Positions 15,091 to 23,899 of a DNA stretch of 64,000 bases are shown here, piece by piece. A program made the position numbers and the translations under genes. Position 1 is the first letter of the stretch, and each line of letters starts with the position of its first letter. The DNA is from CALOFP01 sp942492635 (GTDB taxonomy: Bacteria; UBP6; UBA1177; CALOFP01), in contig CALOFP010000003.1 in NCBI GenBank assembly GCA_942492635.1, forward strand, positions 1,447,792 to 1,511,791. The letters run 5' to 3'. The notes beneath the pieces were generated by a model that worked only from the letters and a program-made list of their open reading frames with translations, searched no databases and was not told where the DNA came from.

Positions 15091-17787
15091 ATGAAAAACA
15101 TCACAATTTTAATCCTTATTTCATTATTTCTTTTTGCTTGTTCGGATGATGGAAAATCAAATCCCCCGTCAGGGAACATTAACGATTATGAATCATTTTC
15201 AGACAACGACACTTCCCATAATTATGACAATGAAGATAACAATTCAGGTGATACAGAAAAGAGCAAAGAGAAAACTGACCACGAAGAACAAAATGATGAG
15301 CACTCGAACAGCAGTTCTGATGATTCTTCAGGCGATCTTTCCGACGATCTTTCCGACGACTCTTCCGACGACTCTTCCGACGACTCTTCCGACGACTCTT
15401 CCGACGACTCTTCCGACGACTCTTCCGACGACTCTTCCGACGACTCTTCCGACGACTCTTCCGACGATTCTTCCGACGATTCTTCCGACGATCTTTCCGA
15501 CGAGGATTATGATAATGGTACCATATCGGACAGCGATATTCAGTTGGATCCATGCACTGGATTTATCTGCCCTGAGCACTCAAAATGTGAAATTGTGGAA
15601 GGCGCTCCTATCTGCCGATGTGATGAGGGATTCATTGATGAAGACAACCTTTGTCTTGATATTGACGAGTGCTCCAACGGAACTTTCACATGCGCCTCAG
15701 GTTTAAAATGCCGCAATATCCAGGGAAGCTACACTTGCGATGACATAAATGAATGCACGGAAAATATAAACATCTGCGGAGAAGGTTTCAGATGCCACAA
15801 CAATCATGGCGGCTACGATTGCAAAGACATCAACGAATGCTGGAGCAACCCGTGCGGTGAAAATTCTGTCTGCACAAATACGGAAGGTTCATACAATTGC
15901 AGCTGTAAGGAGGGATTTTCACTTTTCGAAGGAGAGTGCATAAAACCGTGTGGAAAAATGAAAATTGTCGGCGGATACGGCGGTATAATTTCAGATATGG
16001 AGTACAGGGACGGTAAACTATATCTTGTAAACAAACGAGGTCTCATGATCTTCGATGTATCCGATCCCGCCAAACCGCGACACATATCTACTATCGACAC
16101 AGAAATGTGGGCAGAATCCATCGAACTTTCGGACAACTATGCATTCATCGCCGACAACGCAAATGAATTAAAAGTTATTGATATCTCCAATCCGGCAAAT
16201 CCCCGTCAGGTGGCATCTTTTGACAACAGCTACTTTTCCGGTTTCAAAATATCCGGAAATCACCTCTATTTTTTCAATTATTTTGACAGAAAACTCTTTT
16301 CCATAAACGTTTCAAATCCGACAGGCCCAACGATTGCAGGATCGCTCGAATACTCCAATCCATACAAAAGAATCCATATCGATAAAACCACTCTATTTGC
16401 CTACGGTTCCGGAGTTGTAGATATTATTGACATTTCAGACCCTTCTAACTTGTCAGTCAAAGCATCATTTGAACCCGGCGATCTTCTGGGGGGTTTGACA
16501 ACGGAAAAATCGATCCTTTACACGGTCTCCCGGAAAGGACTTTCGATTTATGAAATGAATGATCCGTTGAAACCCAATTTTTTAAAAACAATCAAGTGGG
16601 CCGACTACATCAATCCCGGCAAAATTTTTATAAAAGATTCATACCTCTACATAACTGATACCTACAGGGGATTTGTTATGTACGATCTTGCAGATCCTTC
16701 CAATCCTCAACTTTTACCCGGCAGCGTTGAACTTACCCAGACCTCCGGAGTGGTGGTGAGTAACGACACAGTCTACATCTCAAACAGCGGTCATTTTCAC
16801 ATAGTCGACGTCAAGGAAAAAACCAACCCTGAATTAAAGGGTTCTTTCAGAATGCCGGGAAGAGTGAACGATGTCACAGCTTCCGGAAACAATCTTTTCA
16901 TCGCCGACGGGTCAATGGGAAAAGAATCAACGGGAGTTTTTACTTTCAATATAGAAAATCCGCTTGACCCTATCATCCTGTCGGCAGTTCCGAGTGAACG
17001 AAGTTCCGATGACATTCTTCTTGTCGAAGATACTATTTTCTCATCTAACGGGGGCGGCAAGGTTCACCAGATAGATGTGTCGAACCTCTTGGAGCCCGAA
17101 ATAGTGAACAACAACGTCACATCAGGCGACACAATCGCTCTCGCAGGCAACCTTTTAATAGCCGGAAGCCAGGGAGGTTATTCAAACAAAATCATTAAAT
17201 TCATTGACATTACTGACAGAAACAACCCCATTCAAAAGGGAACTTTTGATATAGGCAGCATAGTAACCGATATCGTCGTCAAGGGATCCTTCGCGTTTGT
17301 CGGGACATCGGATAAAGGCATCGTGGTCATCGATATTTCAAACCTGGAATCACCTCAGAAAATGGGAGCTTTTATCGAATACAGCAGATCATCCGCCCTC
17401 GCACTGATAGGCAACTATCTTTACACTTCAACCGGAGAAATGGGGAGCGATAAGAAGATTGTTGTTCTAGATGTTACCGATTCCGCAAGCCCCGCAAAGA
17501 TCACAGAAGTGGAGGAAATGCCCGCAAAAAGCTTTATAGCTGACGATAACCTTCTTTTCCTGGCAAGTACCGATTCCCGAACTGGAATGCAAATTCTCGA
17601 TGTAAGCGACCCTGCCGCTCCATTTGCGGTTCAGGACAGTTGGTCAATGATGGAAATCAACAGATTCATCTCAGCCCAAAGCATCTCCATTTCCGGAAAC
17701 TATCTGTACGCCGGCGATACAGAAAAAGGTTTTCACGTGATAGATATTTCATCCTGCAGAATCAATCAGGAACAAGAGAAGCATTAA
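15091..17787 (+). CDS. Large lipoprotein: Ser-Asp repeat stalk, EGF-like modules, LVIVD beta-propeller
   Basis: ATG 15091 lies six bases after GGAG, so it is preferred over ATG 15079, which overlaps that site. MKNITILILISLFLFAC is a lipobox signal. An Asp/Ser/Glu-rich stalk contains eleven perfect SSDD units flanked by LSDD variants. About 130 residues of Cys-rich EGF-like modules follow, with calcium-binding openings DIDEC, DINEC and DINEC. The remaining roughly 600 residues are LVIVD-type repeats (for example LMIFDVSDPAKPRHIS, VIDISNPANPRQVAS, VVDIIDISDPSNLS), which fold as a beta-propeller. The protein should stand on the outer surface, perhaps in adhesion or ligand binding. The architecture is clear; the partner is unknown. 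Confidence 0.85.
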   Translation: MKNITILILISLFLFACSDDGKSNPPSGNINDYESFSDNDTSHNYDNEDNNSGDTEKSKEKTDHEEQNDEHSNSSSDDSSGDLSDDLSDDSSDDSSDDSSDDSSDDSSDDSSDDSSDDSSDDSSDDSSDDSSDDLSDEDYDNGTISDSDIQLDPCTGFICPEHSKCEIVEGAPICRCDEGFIDEDNLCLDIDECSNGTFTCASGLKCRNIQGSYTCDDINECTENINICGEGFRCHNNHGGYDCKDINECWSNPCGENSVCTNTEGSYNCSCKEGFSLFEGECIKPCGKMKIVGGYGGIISDMEYRDGKLYLVNKRGLMIFDVSDPAKPRHISTIDTEMWAESIELSDNYAFIADNANELKVIDISNPANPRQVASFDNSYFSGFKISGNHLYFFNYFDRKLFSINVSNPTGPTIAGSLEYSNPYKRIHIDKTTLFAYGSGVVDIIDISDPSNLSVKASFEPGDLLGGLTTEKSILYTVSRKGLSIYEMNDPLKPNFLKTIKWADYINPGKIFIKDSYLYITDTYRGFVMYDLADPSNPQLLPGSVELTQTSGVVVSNDTVYISNSGHFHIVDVKEKTNPELKGSFRMPGRVNDVTASGNNLFIADGSMGKESTGVFTFNIENPLDPIILSAVPSERSSDDILLVEDTIFSSNGGGKVHQIDVSNLLEPEIVNNNVTSGDTIALAGNLLIAGSQGGYSNKIIKFIDITDRNNPIQKGTFDIGSIVTDIVVKGSFAFVGTSDKGIVVIDISNLESPQKMGAFIEYSRSSALALIGNYLYTSTGEMGSDKKIVVLDVTDSASPAKITEVEEMPAKSFIADDNLLFLASTDSRTGMQILDVSDPAAPFAVQDSWSMMEINRFISAQSISISGNYLYAGDTEKGFHVIDISSCRINQEQEKH
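15334..15501 (+). repeat. In-frame 12-bp tandem repeat, 14 units, encoding SSDD/LSDD
   Basis: Unit GAYTCTTCCGAC (with CTT replacing TCT in three units) runs 14 times without interruption. Units are nearly identical at the DNA level, including synonymous positions, which points to recent expansion by slippage or recombination. The 12-base length keeps the frame, so copy number can change stalk length without breaking the protein. Confidence 0.95.
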
Positions 17788-17798
17788 TGATTCTCTTG
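17773..17798 (+). other. Hairpin spanning the stop codon of the propeller lipoprotein
   Basis: CAAGAGAA (17773-17780) pairs exactly with TTCTCTTG (17791-17798) around a ten-base loop holding the TAA stop. There is no U-run after it, so it is not a standard intrinsic terminator; it may protect the 3' end or be chance. Confidence 0.35.
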
Positions 17799-17926
17799 AA
17801 CAAGTCATCGCTGGTTACGAAATCATCAATATTCTAAACAATCGGAAAAATCATAGACTTTTCACCTTGATTTGAAAAATGTTTCAAAAACAGTACTCTT
17901 ATACCGAACCGCAAGCAGAGGATCAT

Positions 17927-19882
17927 ATGGACGGAAAGAGTATCAGAAACATAGGAATCGTGGCACACGTCGATGCCGGAAAGACGACAATTACCGAGGA
18001 AATGCTGGCCCTGAGCGGGATGCTCAGAAAAAAAGGAAGCGTGGACAAGGGCTCAGCCCATACGGACTTTCTTGCTGTCGAGAGGGAAAGGGGAATCTCC
18101 GTAAAATCCGCCCTCACCAACTTCAGATGGAAGGGTGTACGCATCAACCTTATCGACACTCCCGGCCACGTCGACTTTTCATCAGAGGTTGAAAGATCCC
18201 TTGCCGTTCTGGACGGTGTCGTTCTTGTTGTTTCGGCTGTAGAGGGAATTCAGTCACATACGGAAACTCTGTGGCATGCGATAACAGAAATGAATCTGCC
18301 GATGCTGATTGTGGTAAACAAAATCGATCGTATCGGTGCCGATCCTGAGGGCGTAGTGTTTGAACTCAAGAAACGTTTTTCCGGAATGATAACACCAATT
18401 CAGGAAACTTCCGATACGGAAACCAGCAGTCCGAAGATCCAAAACCTTATCGACCTCGACAACATTCCGGATTCATTTATCGAATCAATGTGCGAATGTG
18501 ACGATGTGCTGCTGTCGAGATATCTCGAGGGGAACTCAATATCAAAGAATGAAGTTTCCGAAGTACTCAAAAAGGCGACTCATTCCCGAAAGCTCATTCC
18601 GCTCCTCTTCGCATCATCTTTGAAGGGAGTCGGAATCGATTTACTCCTTGATTCGATTGTTTCACTTCTTCCTCCGCCTCAAGGAGAAAGCAAAGGAGAA
18701 TTGAGCGGCCTGATTTTCAAAATTCAAAACAATTCCACTTTCGGCAGAATGGCTTTCGTTCGACTTTTCAACGGATCGATAAGAAATAGGGACACCATTT
18801 TCAACGCCACCTCGGGAAAAGAGGAGAAAGTAGCCCAGATAAAGGATGCGAACGGAGATAAATTGACCGATCTCAACGAGGCAGGAGCGGCGTCAATTGC
18901 CGTGCTGACAGGACTCAGGGAAAGTTCCGTCGGAGATGTGCTCGGCAGTAACAATTTCATGCCGACCTTACCCTCTCTCGGAGCATCGCTGCTACGGGTC
19001 GAGGTCAAGGCTGTCGAAGAGGAAAGGTATGCTGATCTTGCCTCTGCAATTGAAATCCTCTCCATGGAAGAACCGACACTGAATTTCGACTGGTTCCGGG
19101 AAGAGAGAAAGCTCTTTATCAACATTCTAGGAAAAGTTCAGGTTGAAACTATCCAGTACGAACTGGAGGAGCGGTTCGGAATAACGACCGATTTCGGTCC
19201 GCCCGAAGTTATCTACATGGAAACTCCTTCACAGGAAGGGTTCGGTTTTGACGCCTACACAATGCCGAAACCGTGCTGGGCCGTCGTCAAATTTCTCATA
19301 GAACCGGGCAAAAGGGGCAGCGGAATCGTTTACAGAAGTGAAGTGAGCGTTGATAAGATTGCAAAAAGATATCAAAACGAGGTTGAAAGGGCTATTTACA
19401 GATCGCTGAAGCAGGGCGTTCTGGGATGGGAAGTTACCGATATCAATATCACACTCGTGGACGGCGAAGATCACGTTATGCACTCCAACCCCGGGGACTT
19501 TCTACTTGCCACACCGATGGCGATTTTGAGCGGACTCAAATCTATCGGAACAACGCTGCTGGAACCGATGCTGAAATTCCGTATTACGGCACCGGAACAT
19601 ATTTCAGGACGACTGATCGGTGATCTCATTTCCATGCGGGCTGACTTTGAAAACCCTGTAGTTTCAAGCGATAAGATCTCTATTTGCGGAAAAATACCCG
19701 TCTCAACATCACTCGAATATCCCATAAGGCTGGCTTCACTGAGTGGTGGTACCGGAAAAATGGTTACCTCCTTCGCCGGGTATCGTGAATGCGAACTGGA
19801 AAATGGTAAATCCCGCCAATACAGAGGCATCTCGCCTCTTGACAGATCAAAATTCATACTCCATATGAGGAAAGCTCTTTAA
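17927..19882 (+). CDS. TetM/TetO-like translational GTPase (EF-G superfamily)
   Basis: ATG 17927 lies five bases after AGAGG; an in-frame ATG at 17879 has no such site. GTPase motifs are G1 AHVDAGKTT (residues 13-21), G2 RGIS, G3 DTPGH and G4 NKID. The length (651 residues) and motifs such as KGSAHTDFLAVERERGIS and DTPGHVDFSSEVERSLAVLDGVVLVVSAVEGIQ match ribosome-protection proteins (TetM is about 640) better than canonical EF-G (about 690-700). Such proteins displace tetracycline from the ribosome, but chromosomal homologues in uncultivated lineages may have other roles. No linked transfer gene or attenuator-type leader is seen. Confidence 0.8.
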   Translation: MDGKSIRNIGIVAHVDAGKTTITEEMLALSGMLRKKGSVDKGSAHTDFLAVERERGISVKSALTNFRWKGVRINLIDTPGHVDFSSEVERSLAVLDGVVLVVSAVEGIQSHTETLWHAITEMNLPMLIVVNKIDRIGADPEGVVFELKKRFSGMITPIQETSDTETSSPKIQNLIDLDNIPDSFIESMCECDDVLLSRYLEGNSISKNEVSEVLKKATHSRKLIPLLFASSLKGVGIDLLLDSIVSLLPPPQGESKGELSGLIFKIQNNSTFGRMAFVRLFNGSIRNRDTIFNATSGKEEKVAQIKDANGDKLTDLNEAGAASIAVLTGLRESSVGDVLGSNNFMPTLPSLGASLLRVEVKAVEEERYADLASAIEILSMEEPTLNFDWFREERKLFINILGKVQVETIQYELEERFGITTDFGPPEVIYMETPSQEGFGFDAYTMPKPCWAVVKFLIEPGKRGSGIVYRSEVSVDKIAKRYQNEVERAIYRSLKQGVLGWEVTDINITLVDGEDHVMHSNPGDFLLATPMAILSGLKSIGTTLLEPMLKFRITAPEHISGRLIGDLISMRADFENPVVSSDKISICGKIPVSTSLEYPIRLASLSGGTGKMVTSFAGYRECELENGKSRQYRGISPLDRSKFILHMRKAL

Positions 19883-20116
19883 GACATGAGTACCGCTCAC
19901 TAAAGTTTTCATGAGCAAATTCTCCCAAATTAATACTTTTCACAAAGATAATAGCAACTTTCAGGAACATTTTATTTCTACCGAGTTTCCCAGATTCATT
20001 TATCTTACGGAATCTCCTCCATTTTAAAGAAAGAATAAGGTTGCACAAAAAGCCGATTTCATCTATTTTTAGTCTGGATTTTATGTTTTCTCTTTTTTTT
20101 CAAGGAGATGATCTGT

Positions 20117-22036
20117 ATGAATCAAAAATTAAAACAACTTAAAATCACGGTCATCCTGACGGTTCTCGGAGGAATATTCGGATCCCTTCTCCAGCTTTTC
20201 CTTTTTTTGAGAGCAACACCTTACGGTAAACCGTATGTCATAGACAACTCCCACTACCTGTATCACGCCCTTTTCTACAACTGGTACGGTATGGCTCTCA
20301 TTGCCCTACCCTTCATCATCTGGACTCTTTTCTTCGGAGATAGGGGTGCCCGTTTCCGCAATTCACTTCATACGCTCACTGTTCTAACTTCACTTATCGT
20401 CTCCCAGATGGACAACGAACTTCTTAGATTCATGGGACATCACATATCTTTCGACTGGATAGCAACATACGGAACTTTATCGGGAATTCCTCATGCCATA
20501 TGGGCGGCAATAATAGAGGACGCCGGAGGCAGCTGGAGCTCCGTTATCCTTTTTCTCGTCCCTTTTCTCTTTCTGGCTTCAATTCCACTGGCAGGCAGGA
20601 TCAACTTTACCCCCAAATTAAACAGGCATTTTTTCAGATTCCTGATTCTGGCCTCTGTTACGGTTCTCTACGTTCTCCCCTTCCTGTTCCGAACTTCTCT
20701 GTTCGGAGGGAAAAACCGTCAGGCCAAGGTTAAACCTCCGGTTATTCTGGTACGGGACAACGTTTTGGAGCTTTTTGAAACGAATTCCGATTTCTCGAGT
20801 ATCGACGATCAGGTAGAAAAAGTTCAAACCTGGTGGAAAGAGGGAAACAGTGAGGATGGATGGAAGTTTACCGGGGGTAAAAATCCTCTCGAGAAGGTTT
20901 TTGAAGGTGAGTGTAAAAACTACGGTGAAAAACCGTGGAACTTCATCGTTATCGTTCTTGAAACATTCAGGGCCAGGGATATGGCTCTCTTCAATCCGGA
21001 TGTTAAGTTCGTTGCAACACCCTACCTCAACAGTCTCGCAAAAAGTGAAAAGAGTGCCTACTGGAACAGATTCATATCCAACGGGCAGCCCACCATACAC
21101 AGTTTTATGGCTGTACACTCCGGTTTGCCGCCCCATTCGAGAAAGACTGTCGCCAAGGCGTTCACCAGAGACAACATAGAGAGTTACGCCTTAATTCTTC
21201 GTCGGAATGGTTATCACACGGCCTTTTTCGGTGGATCGGATCCGGATTGGGACAATCAGAGATTCTGGCTTAACAAATGGTACGACTCCGTCTACTTCGA
21301 TCCGAAAAATGACGAACAGGACAGGCTGGTTTTCGAGGAGATGTCCCGTCATCTCAAGGCAAAGGGAAAAGATGGAAAGCCCTTTGTCGCAACGCTCTTT
21401 TCCATAAGCAACCACGTTCCCTTCGACAATCCCGAACCGAAGCACAACCTCTACAATGGTTCGGAATTGCGAAGCAAAATCTACAATACAATGCACTACA
21501 ACGATCTGGTGATAAAAGACTTCATGGATTCAATTAAGGATGAGCCATGGTTTAAAAATACTGTGTTCATATTTACAGGCGATCACGCCTACGATCTCGG
21601 CGACCGCGGTTCGTCACTGGGGCATACAAATATCAGGCACGAGACAAACTGGGTTCCCTTCATAATGCATTCGAATCATCCGTTGCAGCTTCACGGTCTT
21701 ATCGAGGGACAGGCGAGCCACATGGATCTCGCTCCCACAATTCTTGAAATGGCCGGCCTCTGCGAAAAAAACAGTTTTCTCGGGCATTCCCTTTTCAAAC
21801 GAACAAAAGAGGTGTACTCCTTCAACATAAAATCCGGAAACATGGCGATTGAAAACAGTCACTTTTCAAGTTTCTTCCCCAAACTGGGGGATCCTTATCT
21901 TTACAGTGAAAGTGATCACCTGCAGGAAGAGAACATCGCGAAAGATCATAAGGATGTTCTTGAAAAACTGAAGGAAAAGGCAACCGCGACCTCTGTGATT
22001 ATCGATTACATTTATGAAAAAAATCTGCTTCCATAG
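20117..22036 (+). CDS. LTA-synthase/MdoB-like membrane phosphotransferase (sulfatase fold)
   Basis: ATG 20117 lies nine bases after AAGGAG, while ATG 20108 abuts it. Several membrane helices occupy residues 10-200 (for example ITVILTVLGGIFGSLLQLFLFL, WYGMALIALPFIIWTLFF, SVILFLVPFLFLASIPL). The extracytoplasmic sulfatase-like domain has the nucleophile region NGQPTIHSF (Thr326), the metal motifs TGDHAYD and SHMDLAPTILEMAG, and TAFFGGSDPDWDNQRFW. This family transfers phosphoglycerol or phosphoethanolamine onto glycans or lipids at the outer face of the inner membrane. In a Gram-negative it may modify periplasmic glucans, LPS or surface polymers. It is flanked by unrelated genes. Confidence 0.9.
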   Translation: MNQKLKQLKITVILTVLGGIFGSLLQLFLFLRATPYGKPYVIDNSHYLYHALFYNWYGMALIALPFIIWTLFFGDRGARFRNSLHTLTVLTSLIVSQMDNELLRFMGHHISFDWIATYGTLSGIPHAIWAAIIEDAGGSWSSVILFLVPFLFLASIPLAGRINFTPKLNRHFFRFLILASVTVLYVLPFLFRTSLFGGKNRQAKVKPPVILVRDNVLELFETNSDFSSIDDQVEKVQTWWKEGNSEDGWKFTGGKNPLEKVFEGECKNYGEKPWNFIVIVLETFRARDMALFNPDVKFVATPYLNSLAKSEKSAYWNRFISNGQPTIHSFMAVHSGLPPHSRKTVAKAFTRDNIESYALILRRNGYHTAFFGGSDPDWDNQRFWLNKWYDSVYFDPKNDEQDRLVFEEMSRHLKAKGKDGKPFVATLFSISNHVPFDNPEPKHNLYNGSELRSKIYNTMHYNDLVIKDFMDSIKDEPWFKNTVFIFTGDHAYDLGDRGSSLGHTNIRHETNWVPFIMHSNHPLQLHGLIEGQASHMDLAPTILEMAGLCEKNSFLGHSLFKRTKEVYSFNIKSGNMAIENSHFSSFFPKLGDPYLYSESDHLQEENIAKDHKDVLEKLKEKATATSVIIDYIYEKNLLP

Positions 22037-22102
22037 CATTCTCTGTCCATGGGGTTATCCTGTCCCTGATCCACCCAGATCAAATCCAAAGAAACAGATA
22101 TG

Positions 22103-22126
22103 AAAAAGGGCCGCTTGAAGCGACCC
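22103..22126 (-). terminator. Intrinsic terminator of the 22152-22643 lipoprotein gene
   Basis: On the minus strand GGGTCGCTT pairs with AAGCGGCCC (one U-G wobble), then TTTTTC follows. It lies 26 bases after the stop of the leftward lipoprotein gene. Read on the plus strand the same stem has a C-A mismatch, so it mainly serves the minus strand. Confidence 0.8.
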
Positions 22127-22151
22127 TGAAAATTCTTATTTGATGATGAGA

Positions 22152-22643
22152 CTACTCTGCACAAATTGAATCACAGATGTCGTTACACCTGTTTTCCGCA
22201 CCGCCCTGCATTGCCATCATCTCTTCACATTTGAGCGATTCGTAGCAGTCTATACACTGCTTTACCTTTGCATTGTCAAATGAATCACACTCCATCTCGC
22301 CTTCATCATTTGCACCGAGTTTCTTTGACTCTATGGTTTCCTTGCATTTCTCTGCAGTTGTAAAATCCATTCCCTGTTTAGCCAATCCCGCTTTTACATC
22401 CTCTGGAATGCAGACAGGAATCTTTTTGCACATGGTTTCAAGAATTGCATCACCAATCTTGTCACCTGTGTAGACAACAACTTCTTCTTTAGAATCTGCA
22501 TCAGATGTTTCCTCACCTGTTATGACAACATCAGAGTCAACTCTTCCTTTGGATGCTGCGGATACAGAAGAATCATCATCACCACATGAAACAATCATTA
22601 CCGAAAAAATAGAAACAAGGATCATCAATACACTTTTTTTCAC
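22152..22643 (-). CDS. Small Cys-rich lipoprotein
   Basis: MKKSVLMILVSIFSVMIVSC is a lipobox signal, followed by a short Asp/Ser/Glu linker like those of the larger lipoproteins in this window. The mature part has eight further Cys residues in a patterned array (MCKKIPVC, EKC, MEC, CIDCYESLKC, RCNDICDSIC), suggesting four disulphides in the envelope. I do not recognise a named family. The first Cys pair (MCKKIPVC) resembles the Cys-rich C-terminus of the ankyrin membrane protein at 51609-52619. It has its own terminator and probably its own promoter. Confidence 0.75.
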   Translation of the reverse strand: MKKSVLMILVSIFSVMIVSCGDDDSSVSAASKGRVDSDVVITGEETSDADSKEEVVVYTGDKIGDAILETMCKKIPVCIPEDVKAGLAKQGMDFTTAEKCKETIESKKLGANDEGEMECDSFDNAKVKQCIDCYESLKCEEMMAMQGGAENRCNDICDSICAE

Positions 22644-22834
22644 TGTTCCCTCCCAAATTAATTAAGTGTCCGGTGAAACATATACGGAAATTTCCGATTC
22701 AGTCAAATAAAAAGAAACGTCAAATATGATCGTATTTATTTCATTTTATCAAGTTACAAGAAATCAGAAAAATGATTACAGATTAAACTCAAGCATAAAG
22801 ATATTTCTTTTAAATTCAAAAATAAAAGAAAAAA

Positions 22835-23251
22835 TCAGAGTGTAAAATTTCCTTTAAAATAGGTTTTCTTTACACTGGCGGCTTTCTCCTCGGCCCACTT
22901 TTCCAAGCCCATTTTCTTTATCAGGCAGAGGTTGAACACCTTTGTGTTGTGAGGAACGGACGAGGCCTTGTCCGCATAGGGATGGAGATGGTCGCAGGGA
23001 AAATCATCACAGTCGCAGCAGATCTCCTTTTCCTTTGAACAGGAGCATTTGTAAACGCTGCAGGGTTCAGAAAGGGGAAGAAAAGGAATTTGACCTTTTT
23101 CATTCCGGCATCCTCTGCATGCGGCGAGTTCTACAGGGATTCCCATGTGTTCGGCGATACCTCTTCTCAGCTCTTCATTCTCACAAGCCTGATACATGGC
23201 ACAGTTAAAGCAGTCAAGACCGCATGGCGCAGTTAAATTCCGGAAATCCAT
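22835..23251 (-). CDS. DUF3795 domain protein (Cys-rich)
   Basis: A 138-residue protein opening with APCGLDCFNCAMYQAC, the DUF3795 signature, then CRGCRNEKG, CSVYKCSC and CCDCDDFPCDHLHPYAD. Fourteen or more Cys residues in CxxC-type pairs imply metal (zinc or Fe-S) binding in the cytoplasm, as it has no signal peptide. AAGGAGG precedes the ATG. The function of DUF3795 is not established; members are common in anaerobes. It ends in a tight cluster of Lys-rich residues. No partner gene is adjacent. Confidence 0.88.
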   Translation of the reverse strand: MDFRNLTAPCGLDCFNCAMYQACENEELRRGIAEHMGIPVELAACRGCRNEKGQIPFLPLSEPCSVYKCSCSKEKEICCDCDDFPCDHLHPYADKASSVPHNTKVFNLCLIKKMGLEKWAEEKAASVKKTYFKGNFTL

Positions 23252-23899
23252 TTTTCCTCCTTGTTTTTAGATATTCGAAATCAAAATAATTTTCCAAACA
23301 GTGCAAATTACATTGTTTTATCAATAAAGTCAAAGAAATGAATATTGAGAGTTCTCAAATTAGCAACTTTTATGAATTTTTATTGAAATTCAATTATGGA
23401 AATCGAAGATAAATTCAAAATTCCTCTTCACTGTTGGATGGTGTGATCCGAATAGTTATATTGACCTGAAAATGGAAAACTGATTGGACTTTTCACGTAG
23501 GGTTCAACAGCGAAAAGCGCAAAAAACGCGCACACAAAATATATATCCCGATTTTTTTCGTGTATGCATAGCGCTACAAAACATATCAGCTCCATGAAGT
23601 AATAAAGCCGATGCGTTAATTTCTTTTTCGTGATTTTCGCCCTTTTCCTTGTCCAAATATTTGAATCGGATGGATTTTGACAACTCAGATCAACACAACA
23701 AAAATCTTTTTCCCGGTTAAGCAACCAATTGTTCGCTGAAAAAAAATCTCTCTTCGATAAAGAAAAAACAACCGGCAACCCCAACATAATCAACAATTCG
23801 AGCATCAAAGGCTAAATCCCTAAAATTTCAACCCACTAAAGCTAAAAGTATTTAAAATTAAGTCCTGACCCCAAATTTGTGACATCAAATAAATCTGCG
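23252..23899. other. Intergenic region with one doubtful small open frame
   Basis: About 650 bases between the DUF3795 and DnaE2-like genes. A leftward open frame (23808-23428) could encode 126 residues with two hydrophobic stretches (YYFMELICFVALCIH and IYFVCAFFALFAV). It would start at TTG-ATG without a ribosome-binding site and has no recognisable relatives, so I do not call it a gene. No terminator or RNA fold stood out. Confidence 0.45.

Noticed and set aside
15179..15579. Reverse-strand open frames encoding Arg/Lys/Ser-rich or Val/Gly/Arg repeats
   Set aside because: They are antisense shadows of the 12-bp SSDD repeat; lack of stops is a result of the repeat.
23428..23808. Leftward open frame of 126 codons with two hydrophobic stretches
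   Set aside because: Start without ribosome-binding site, no recognisable relatives and odd composition; described only as part of the intergenic region.
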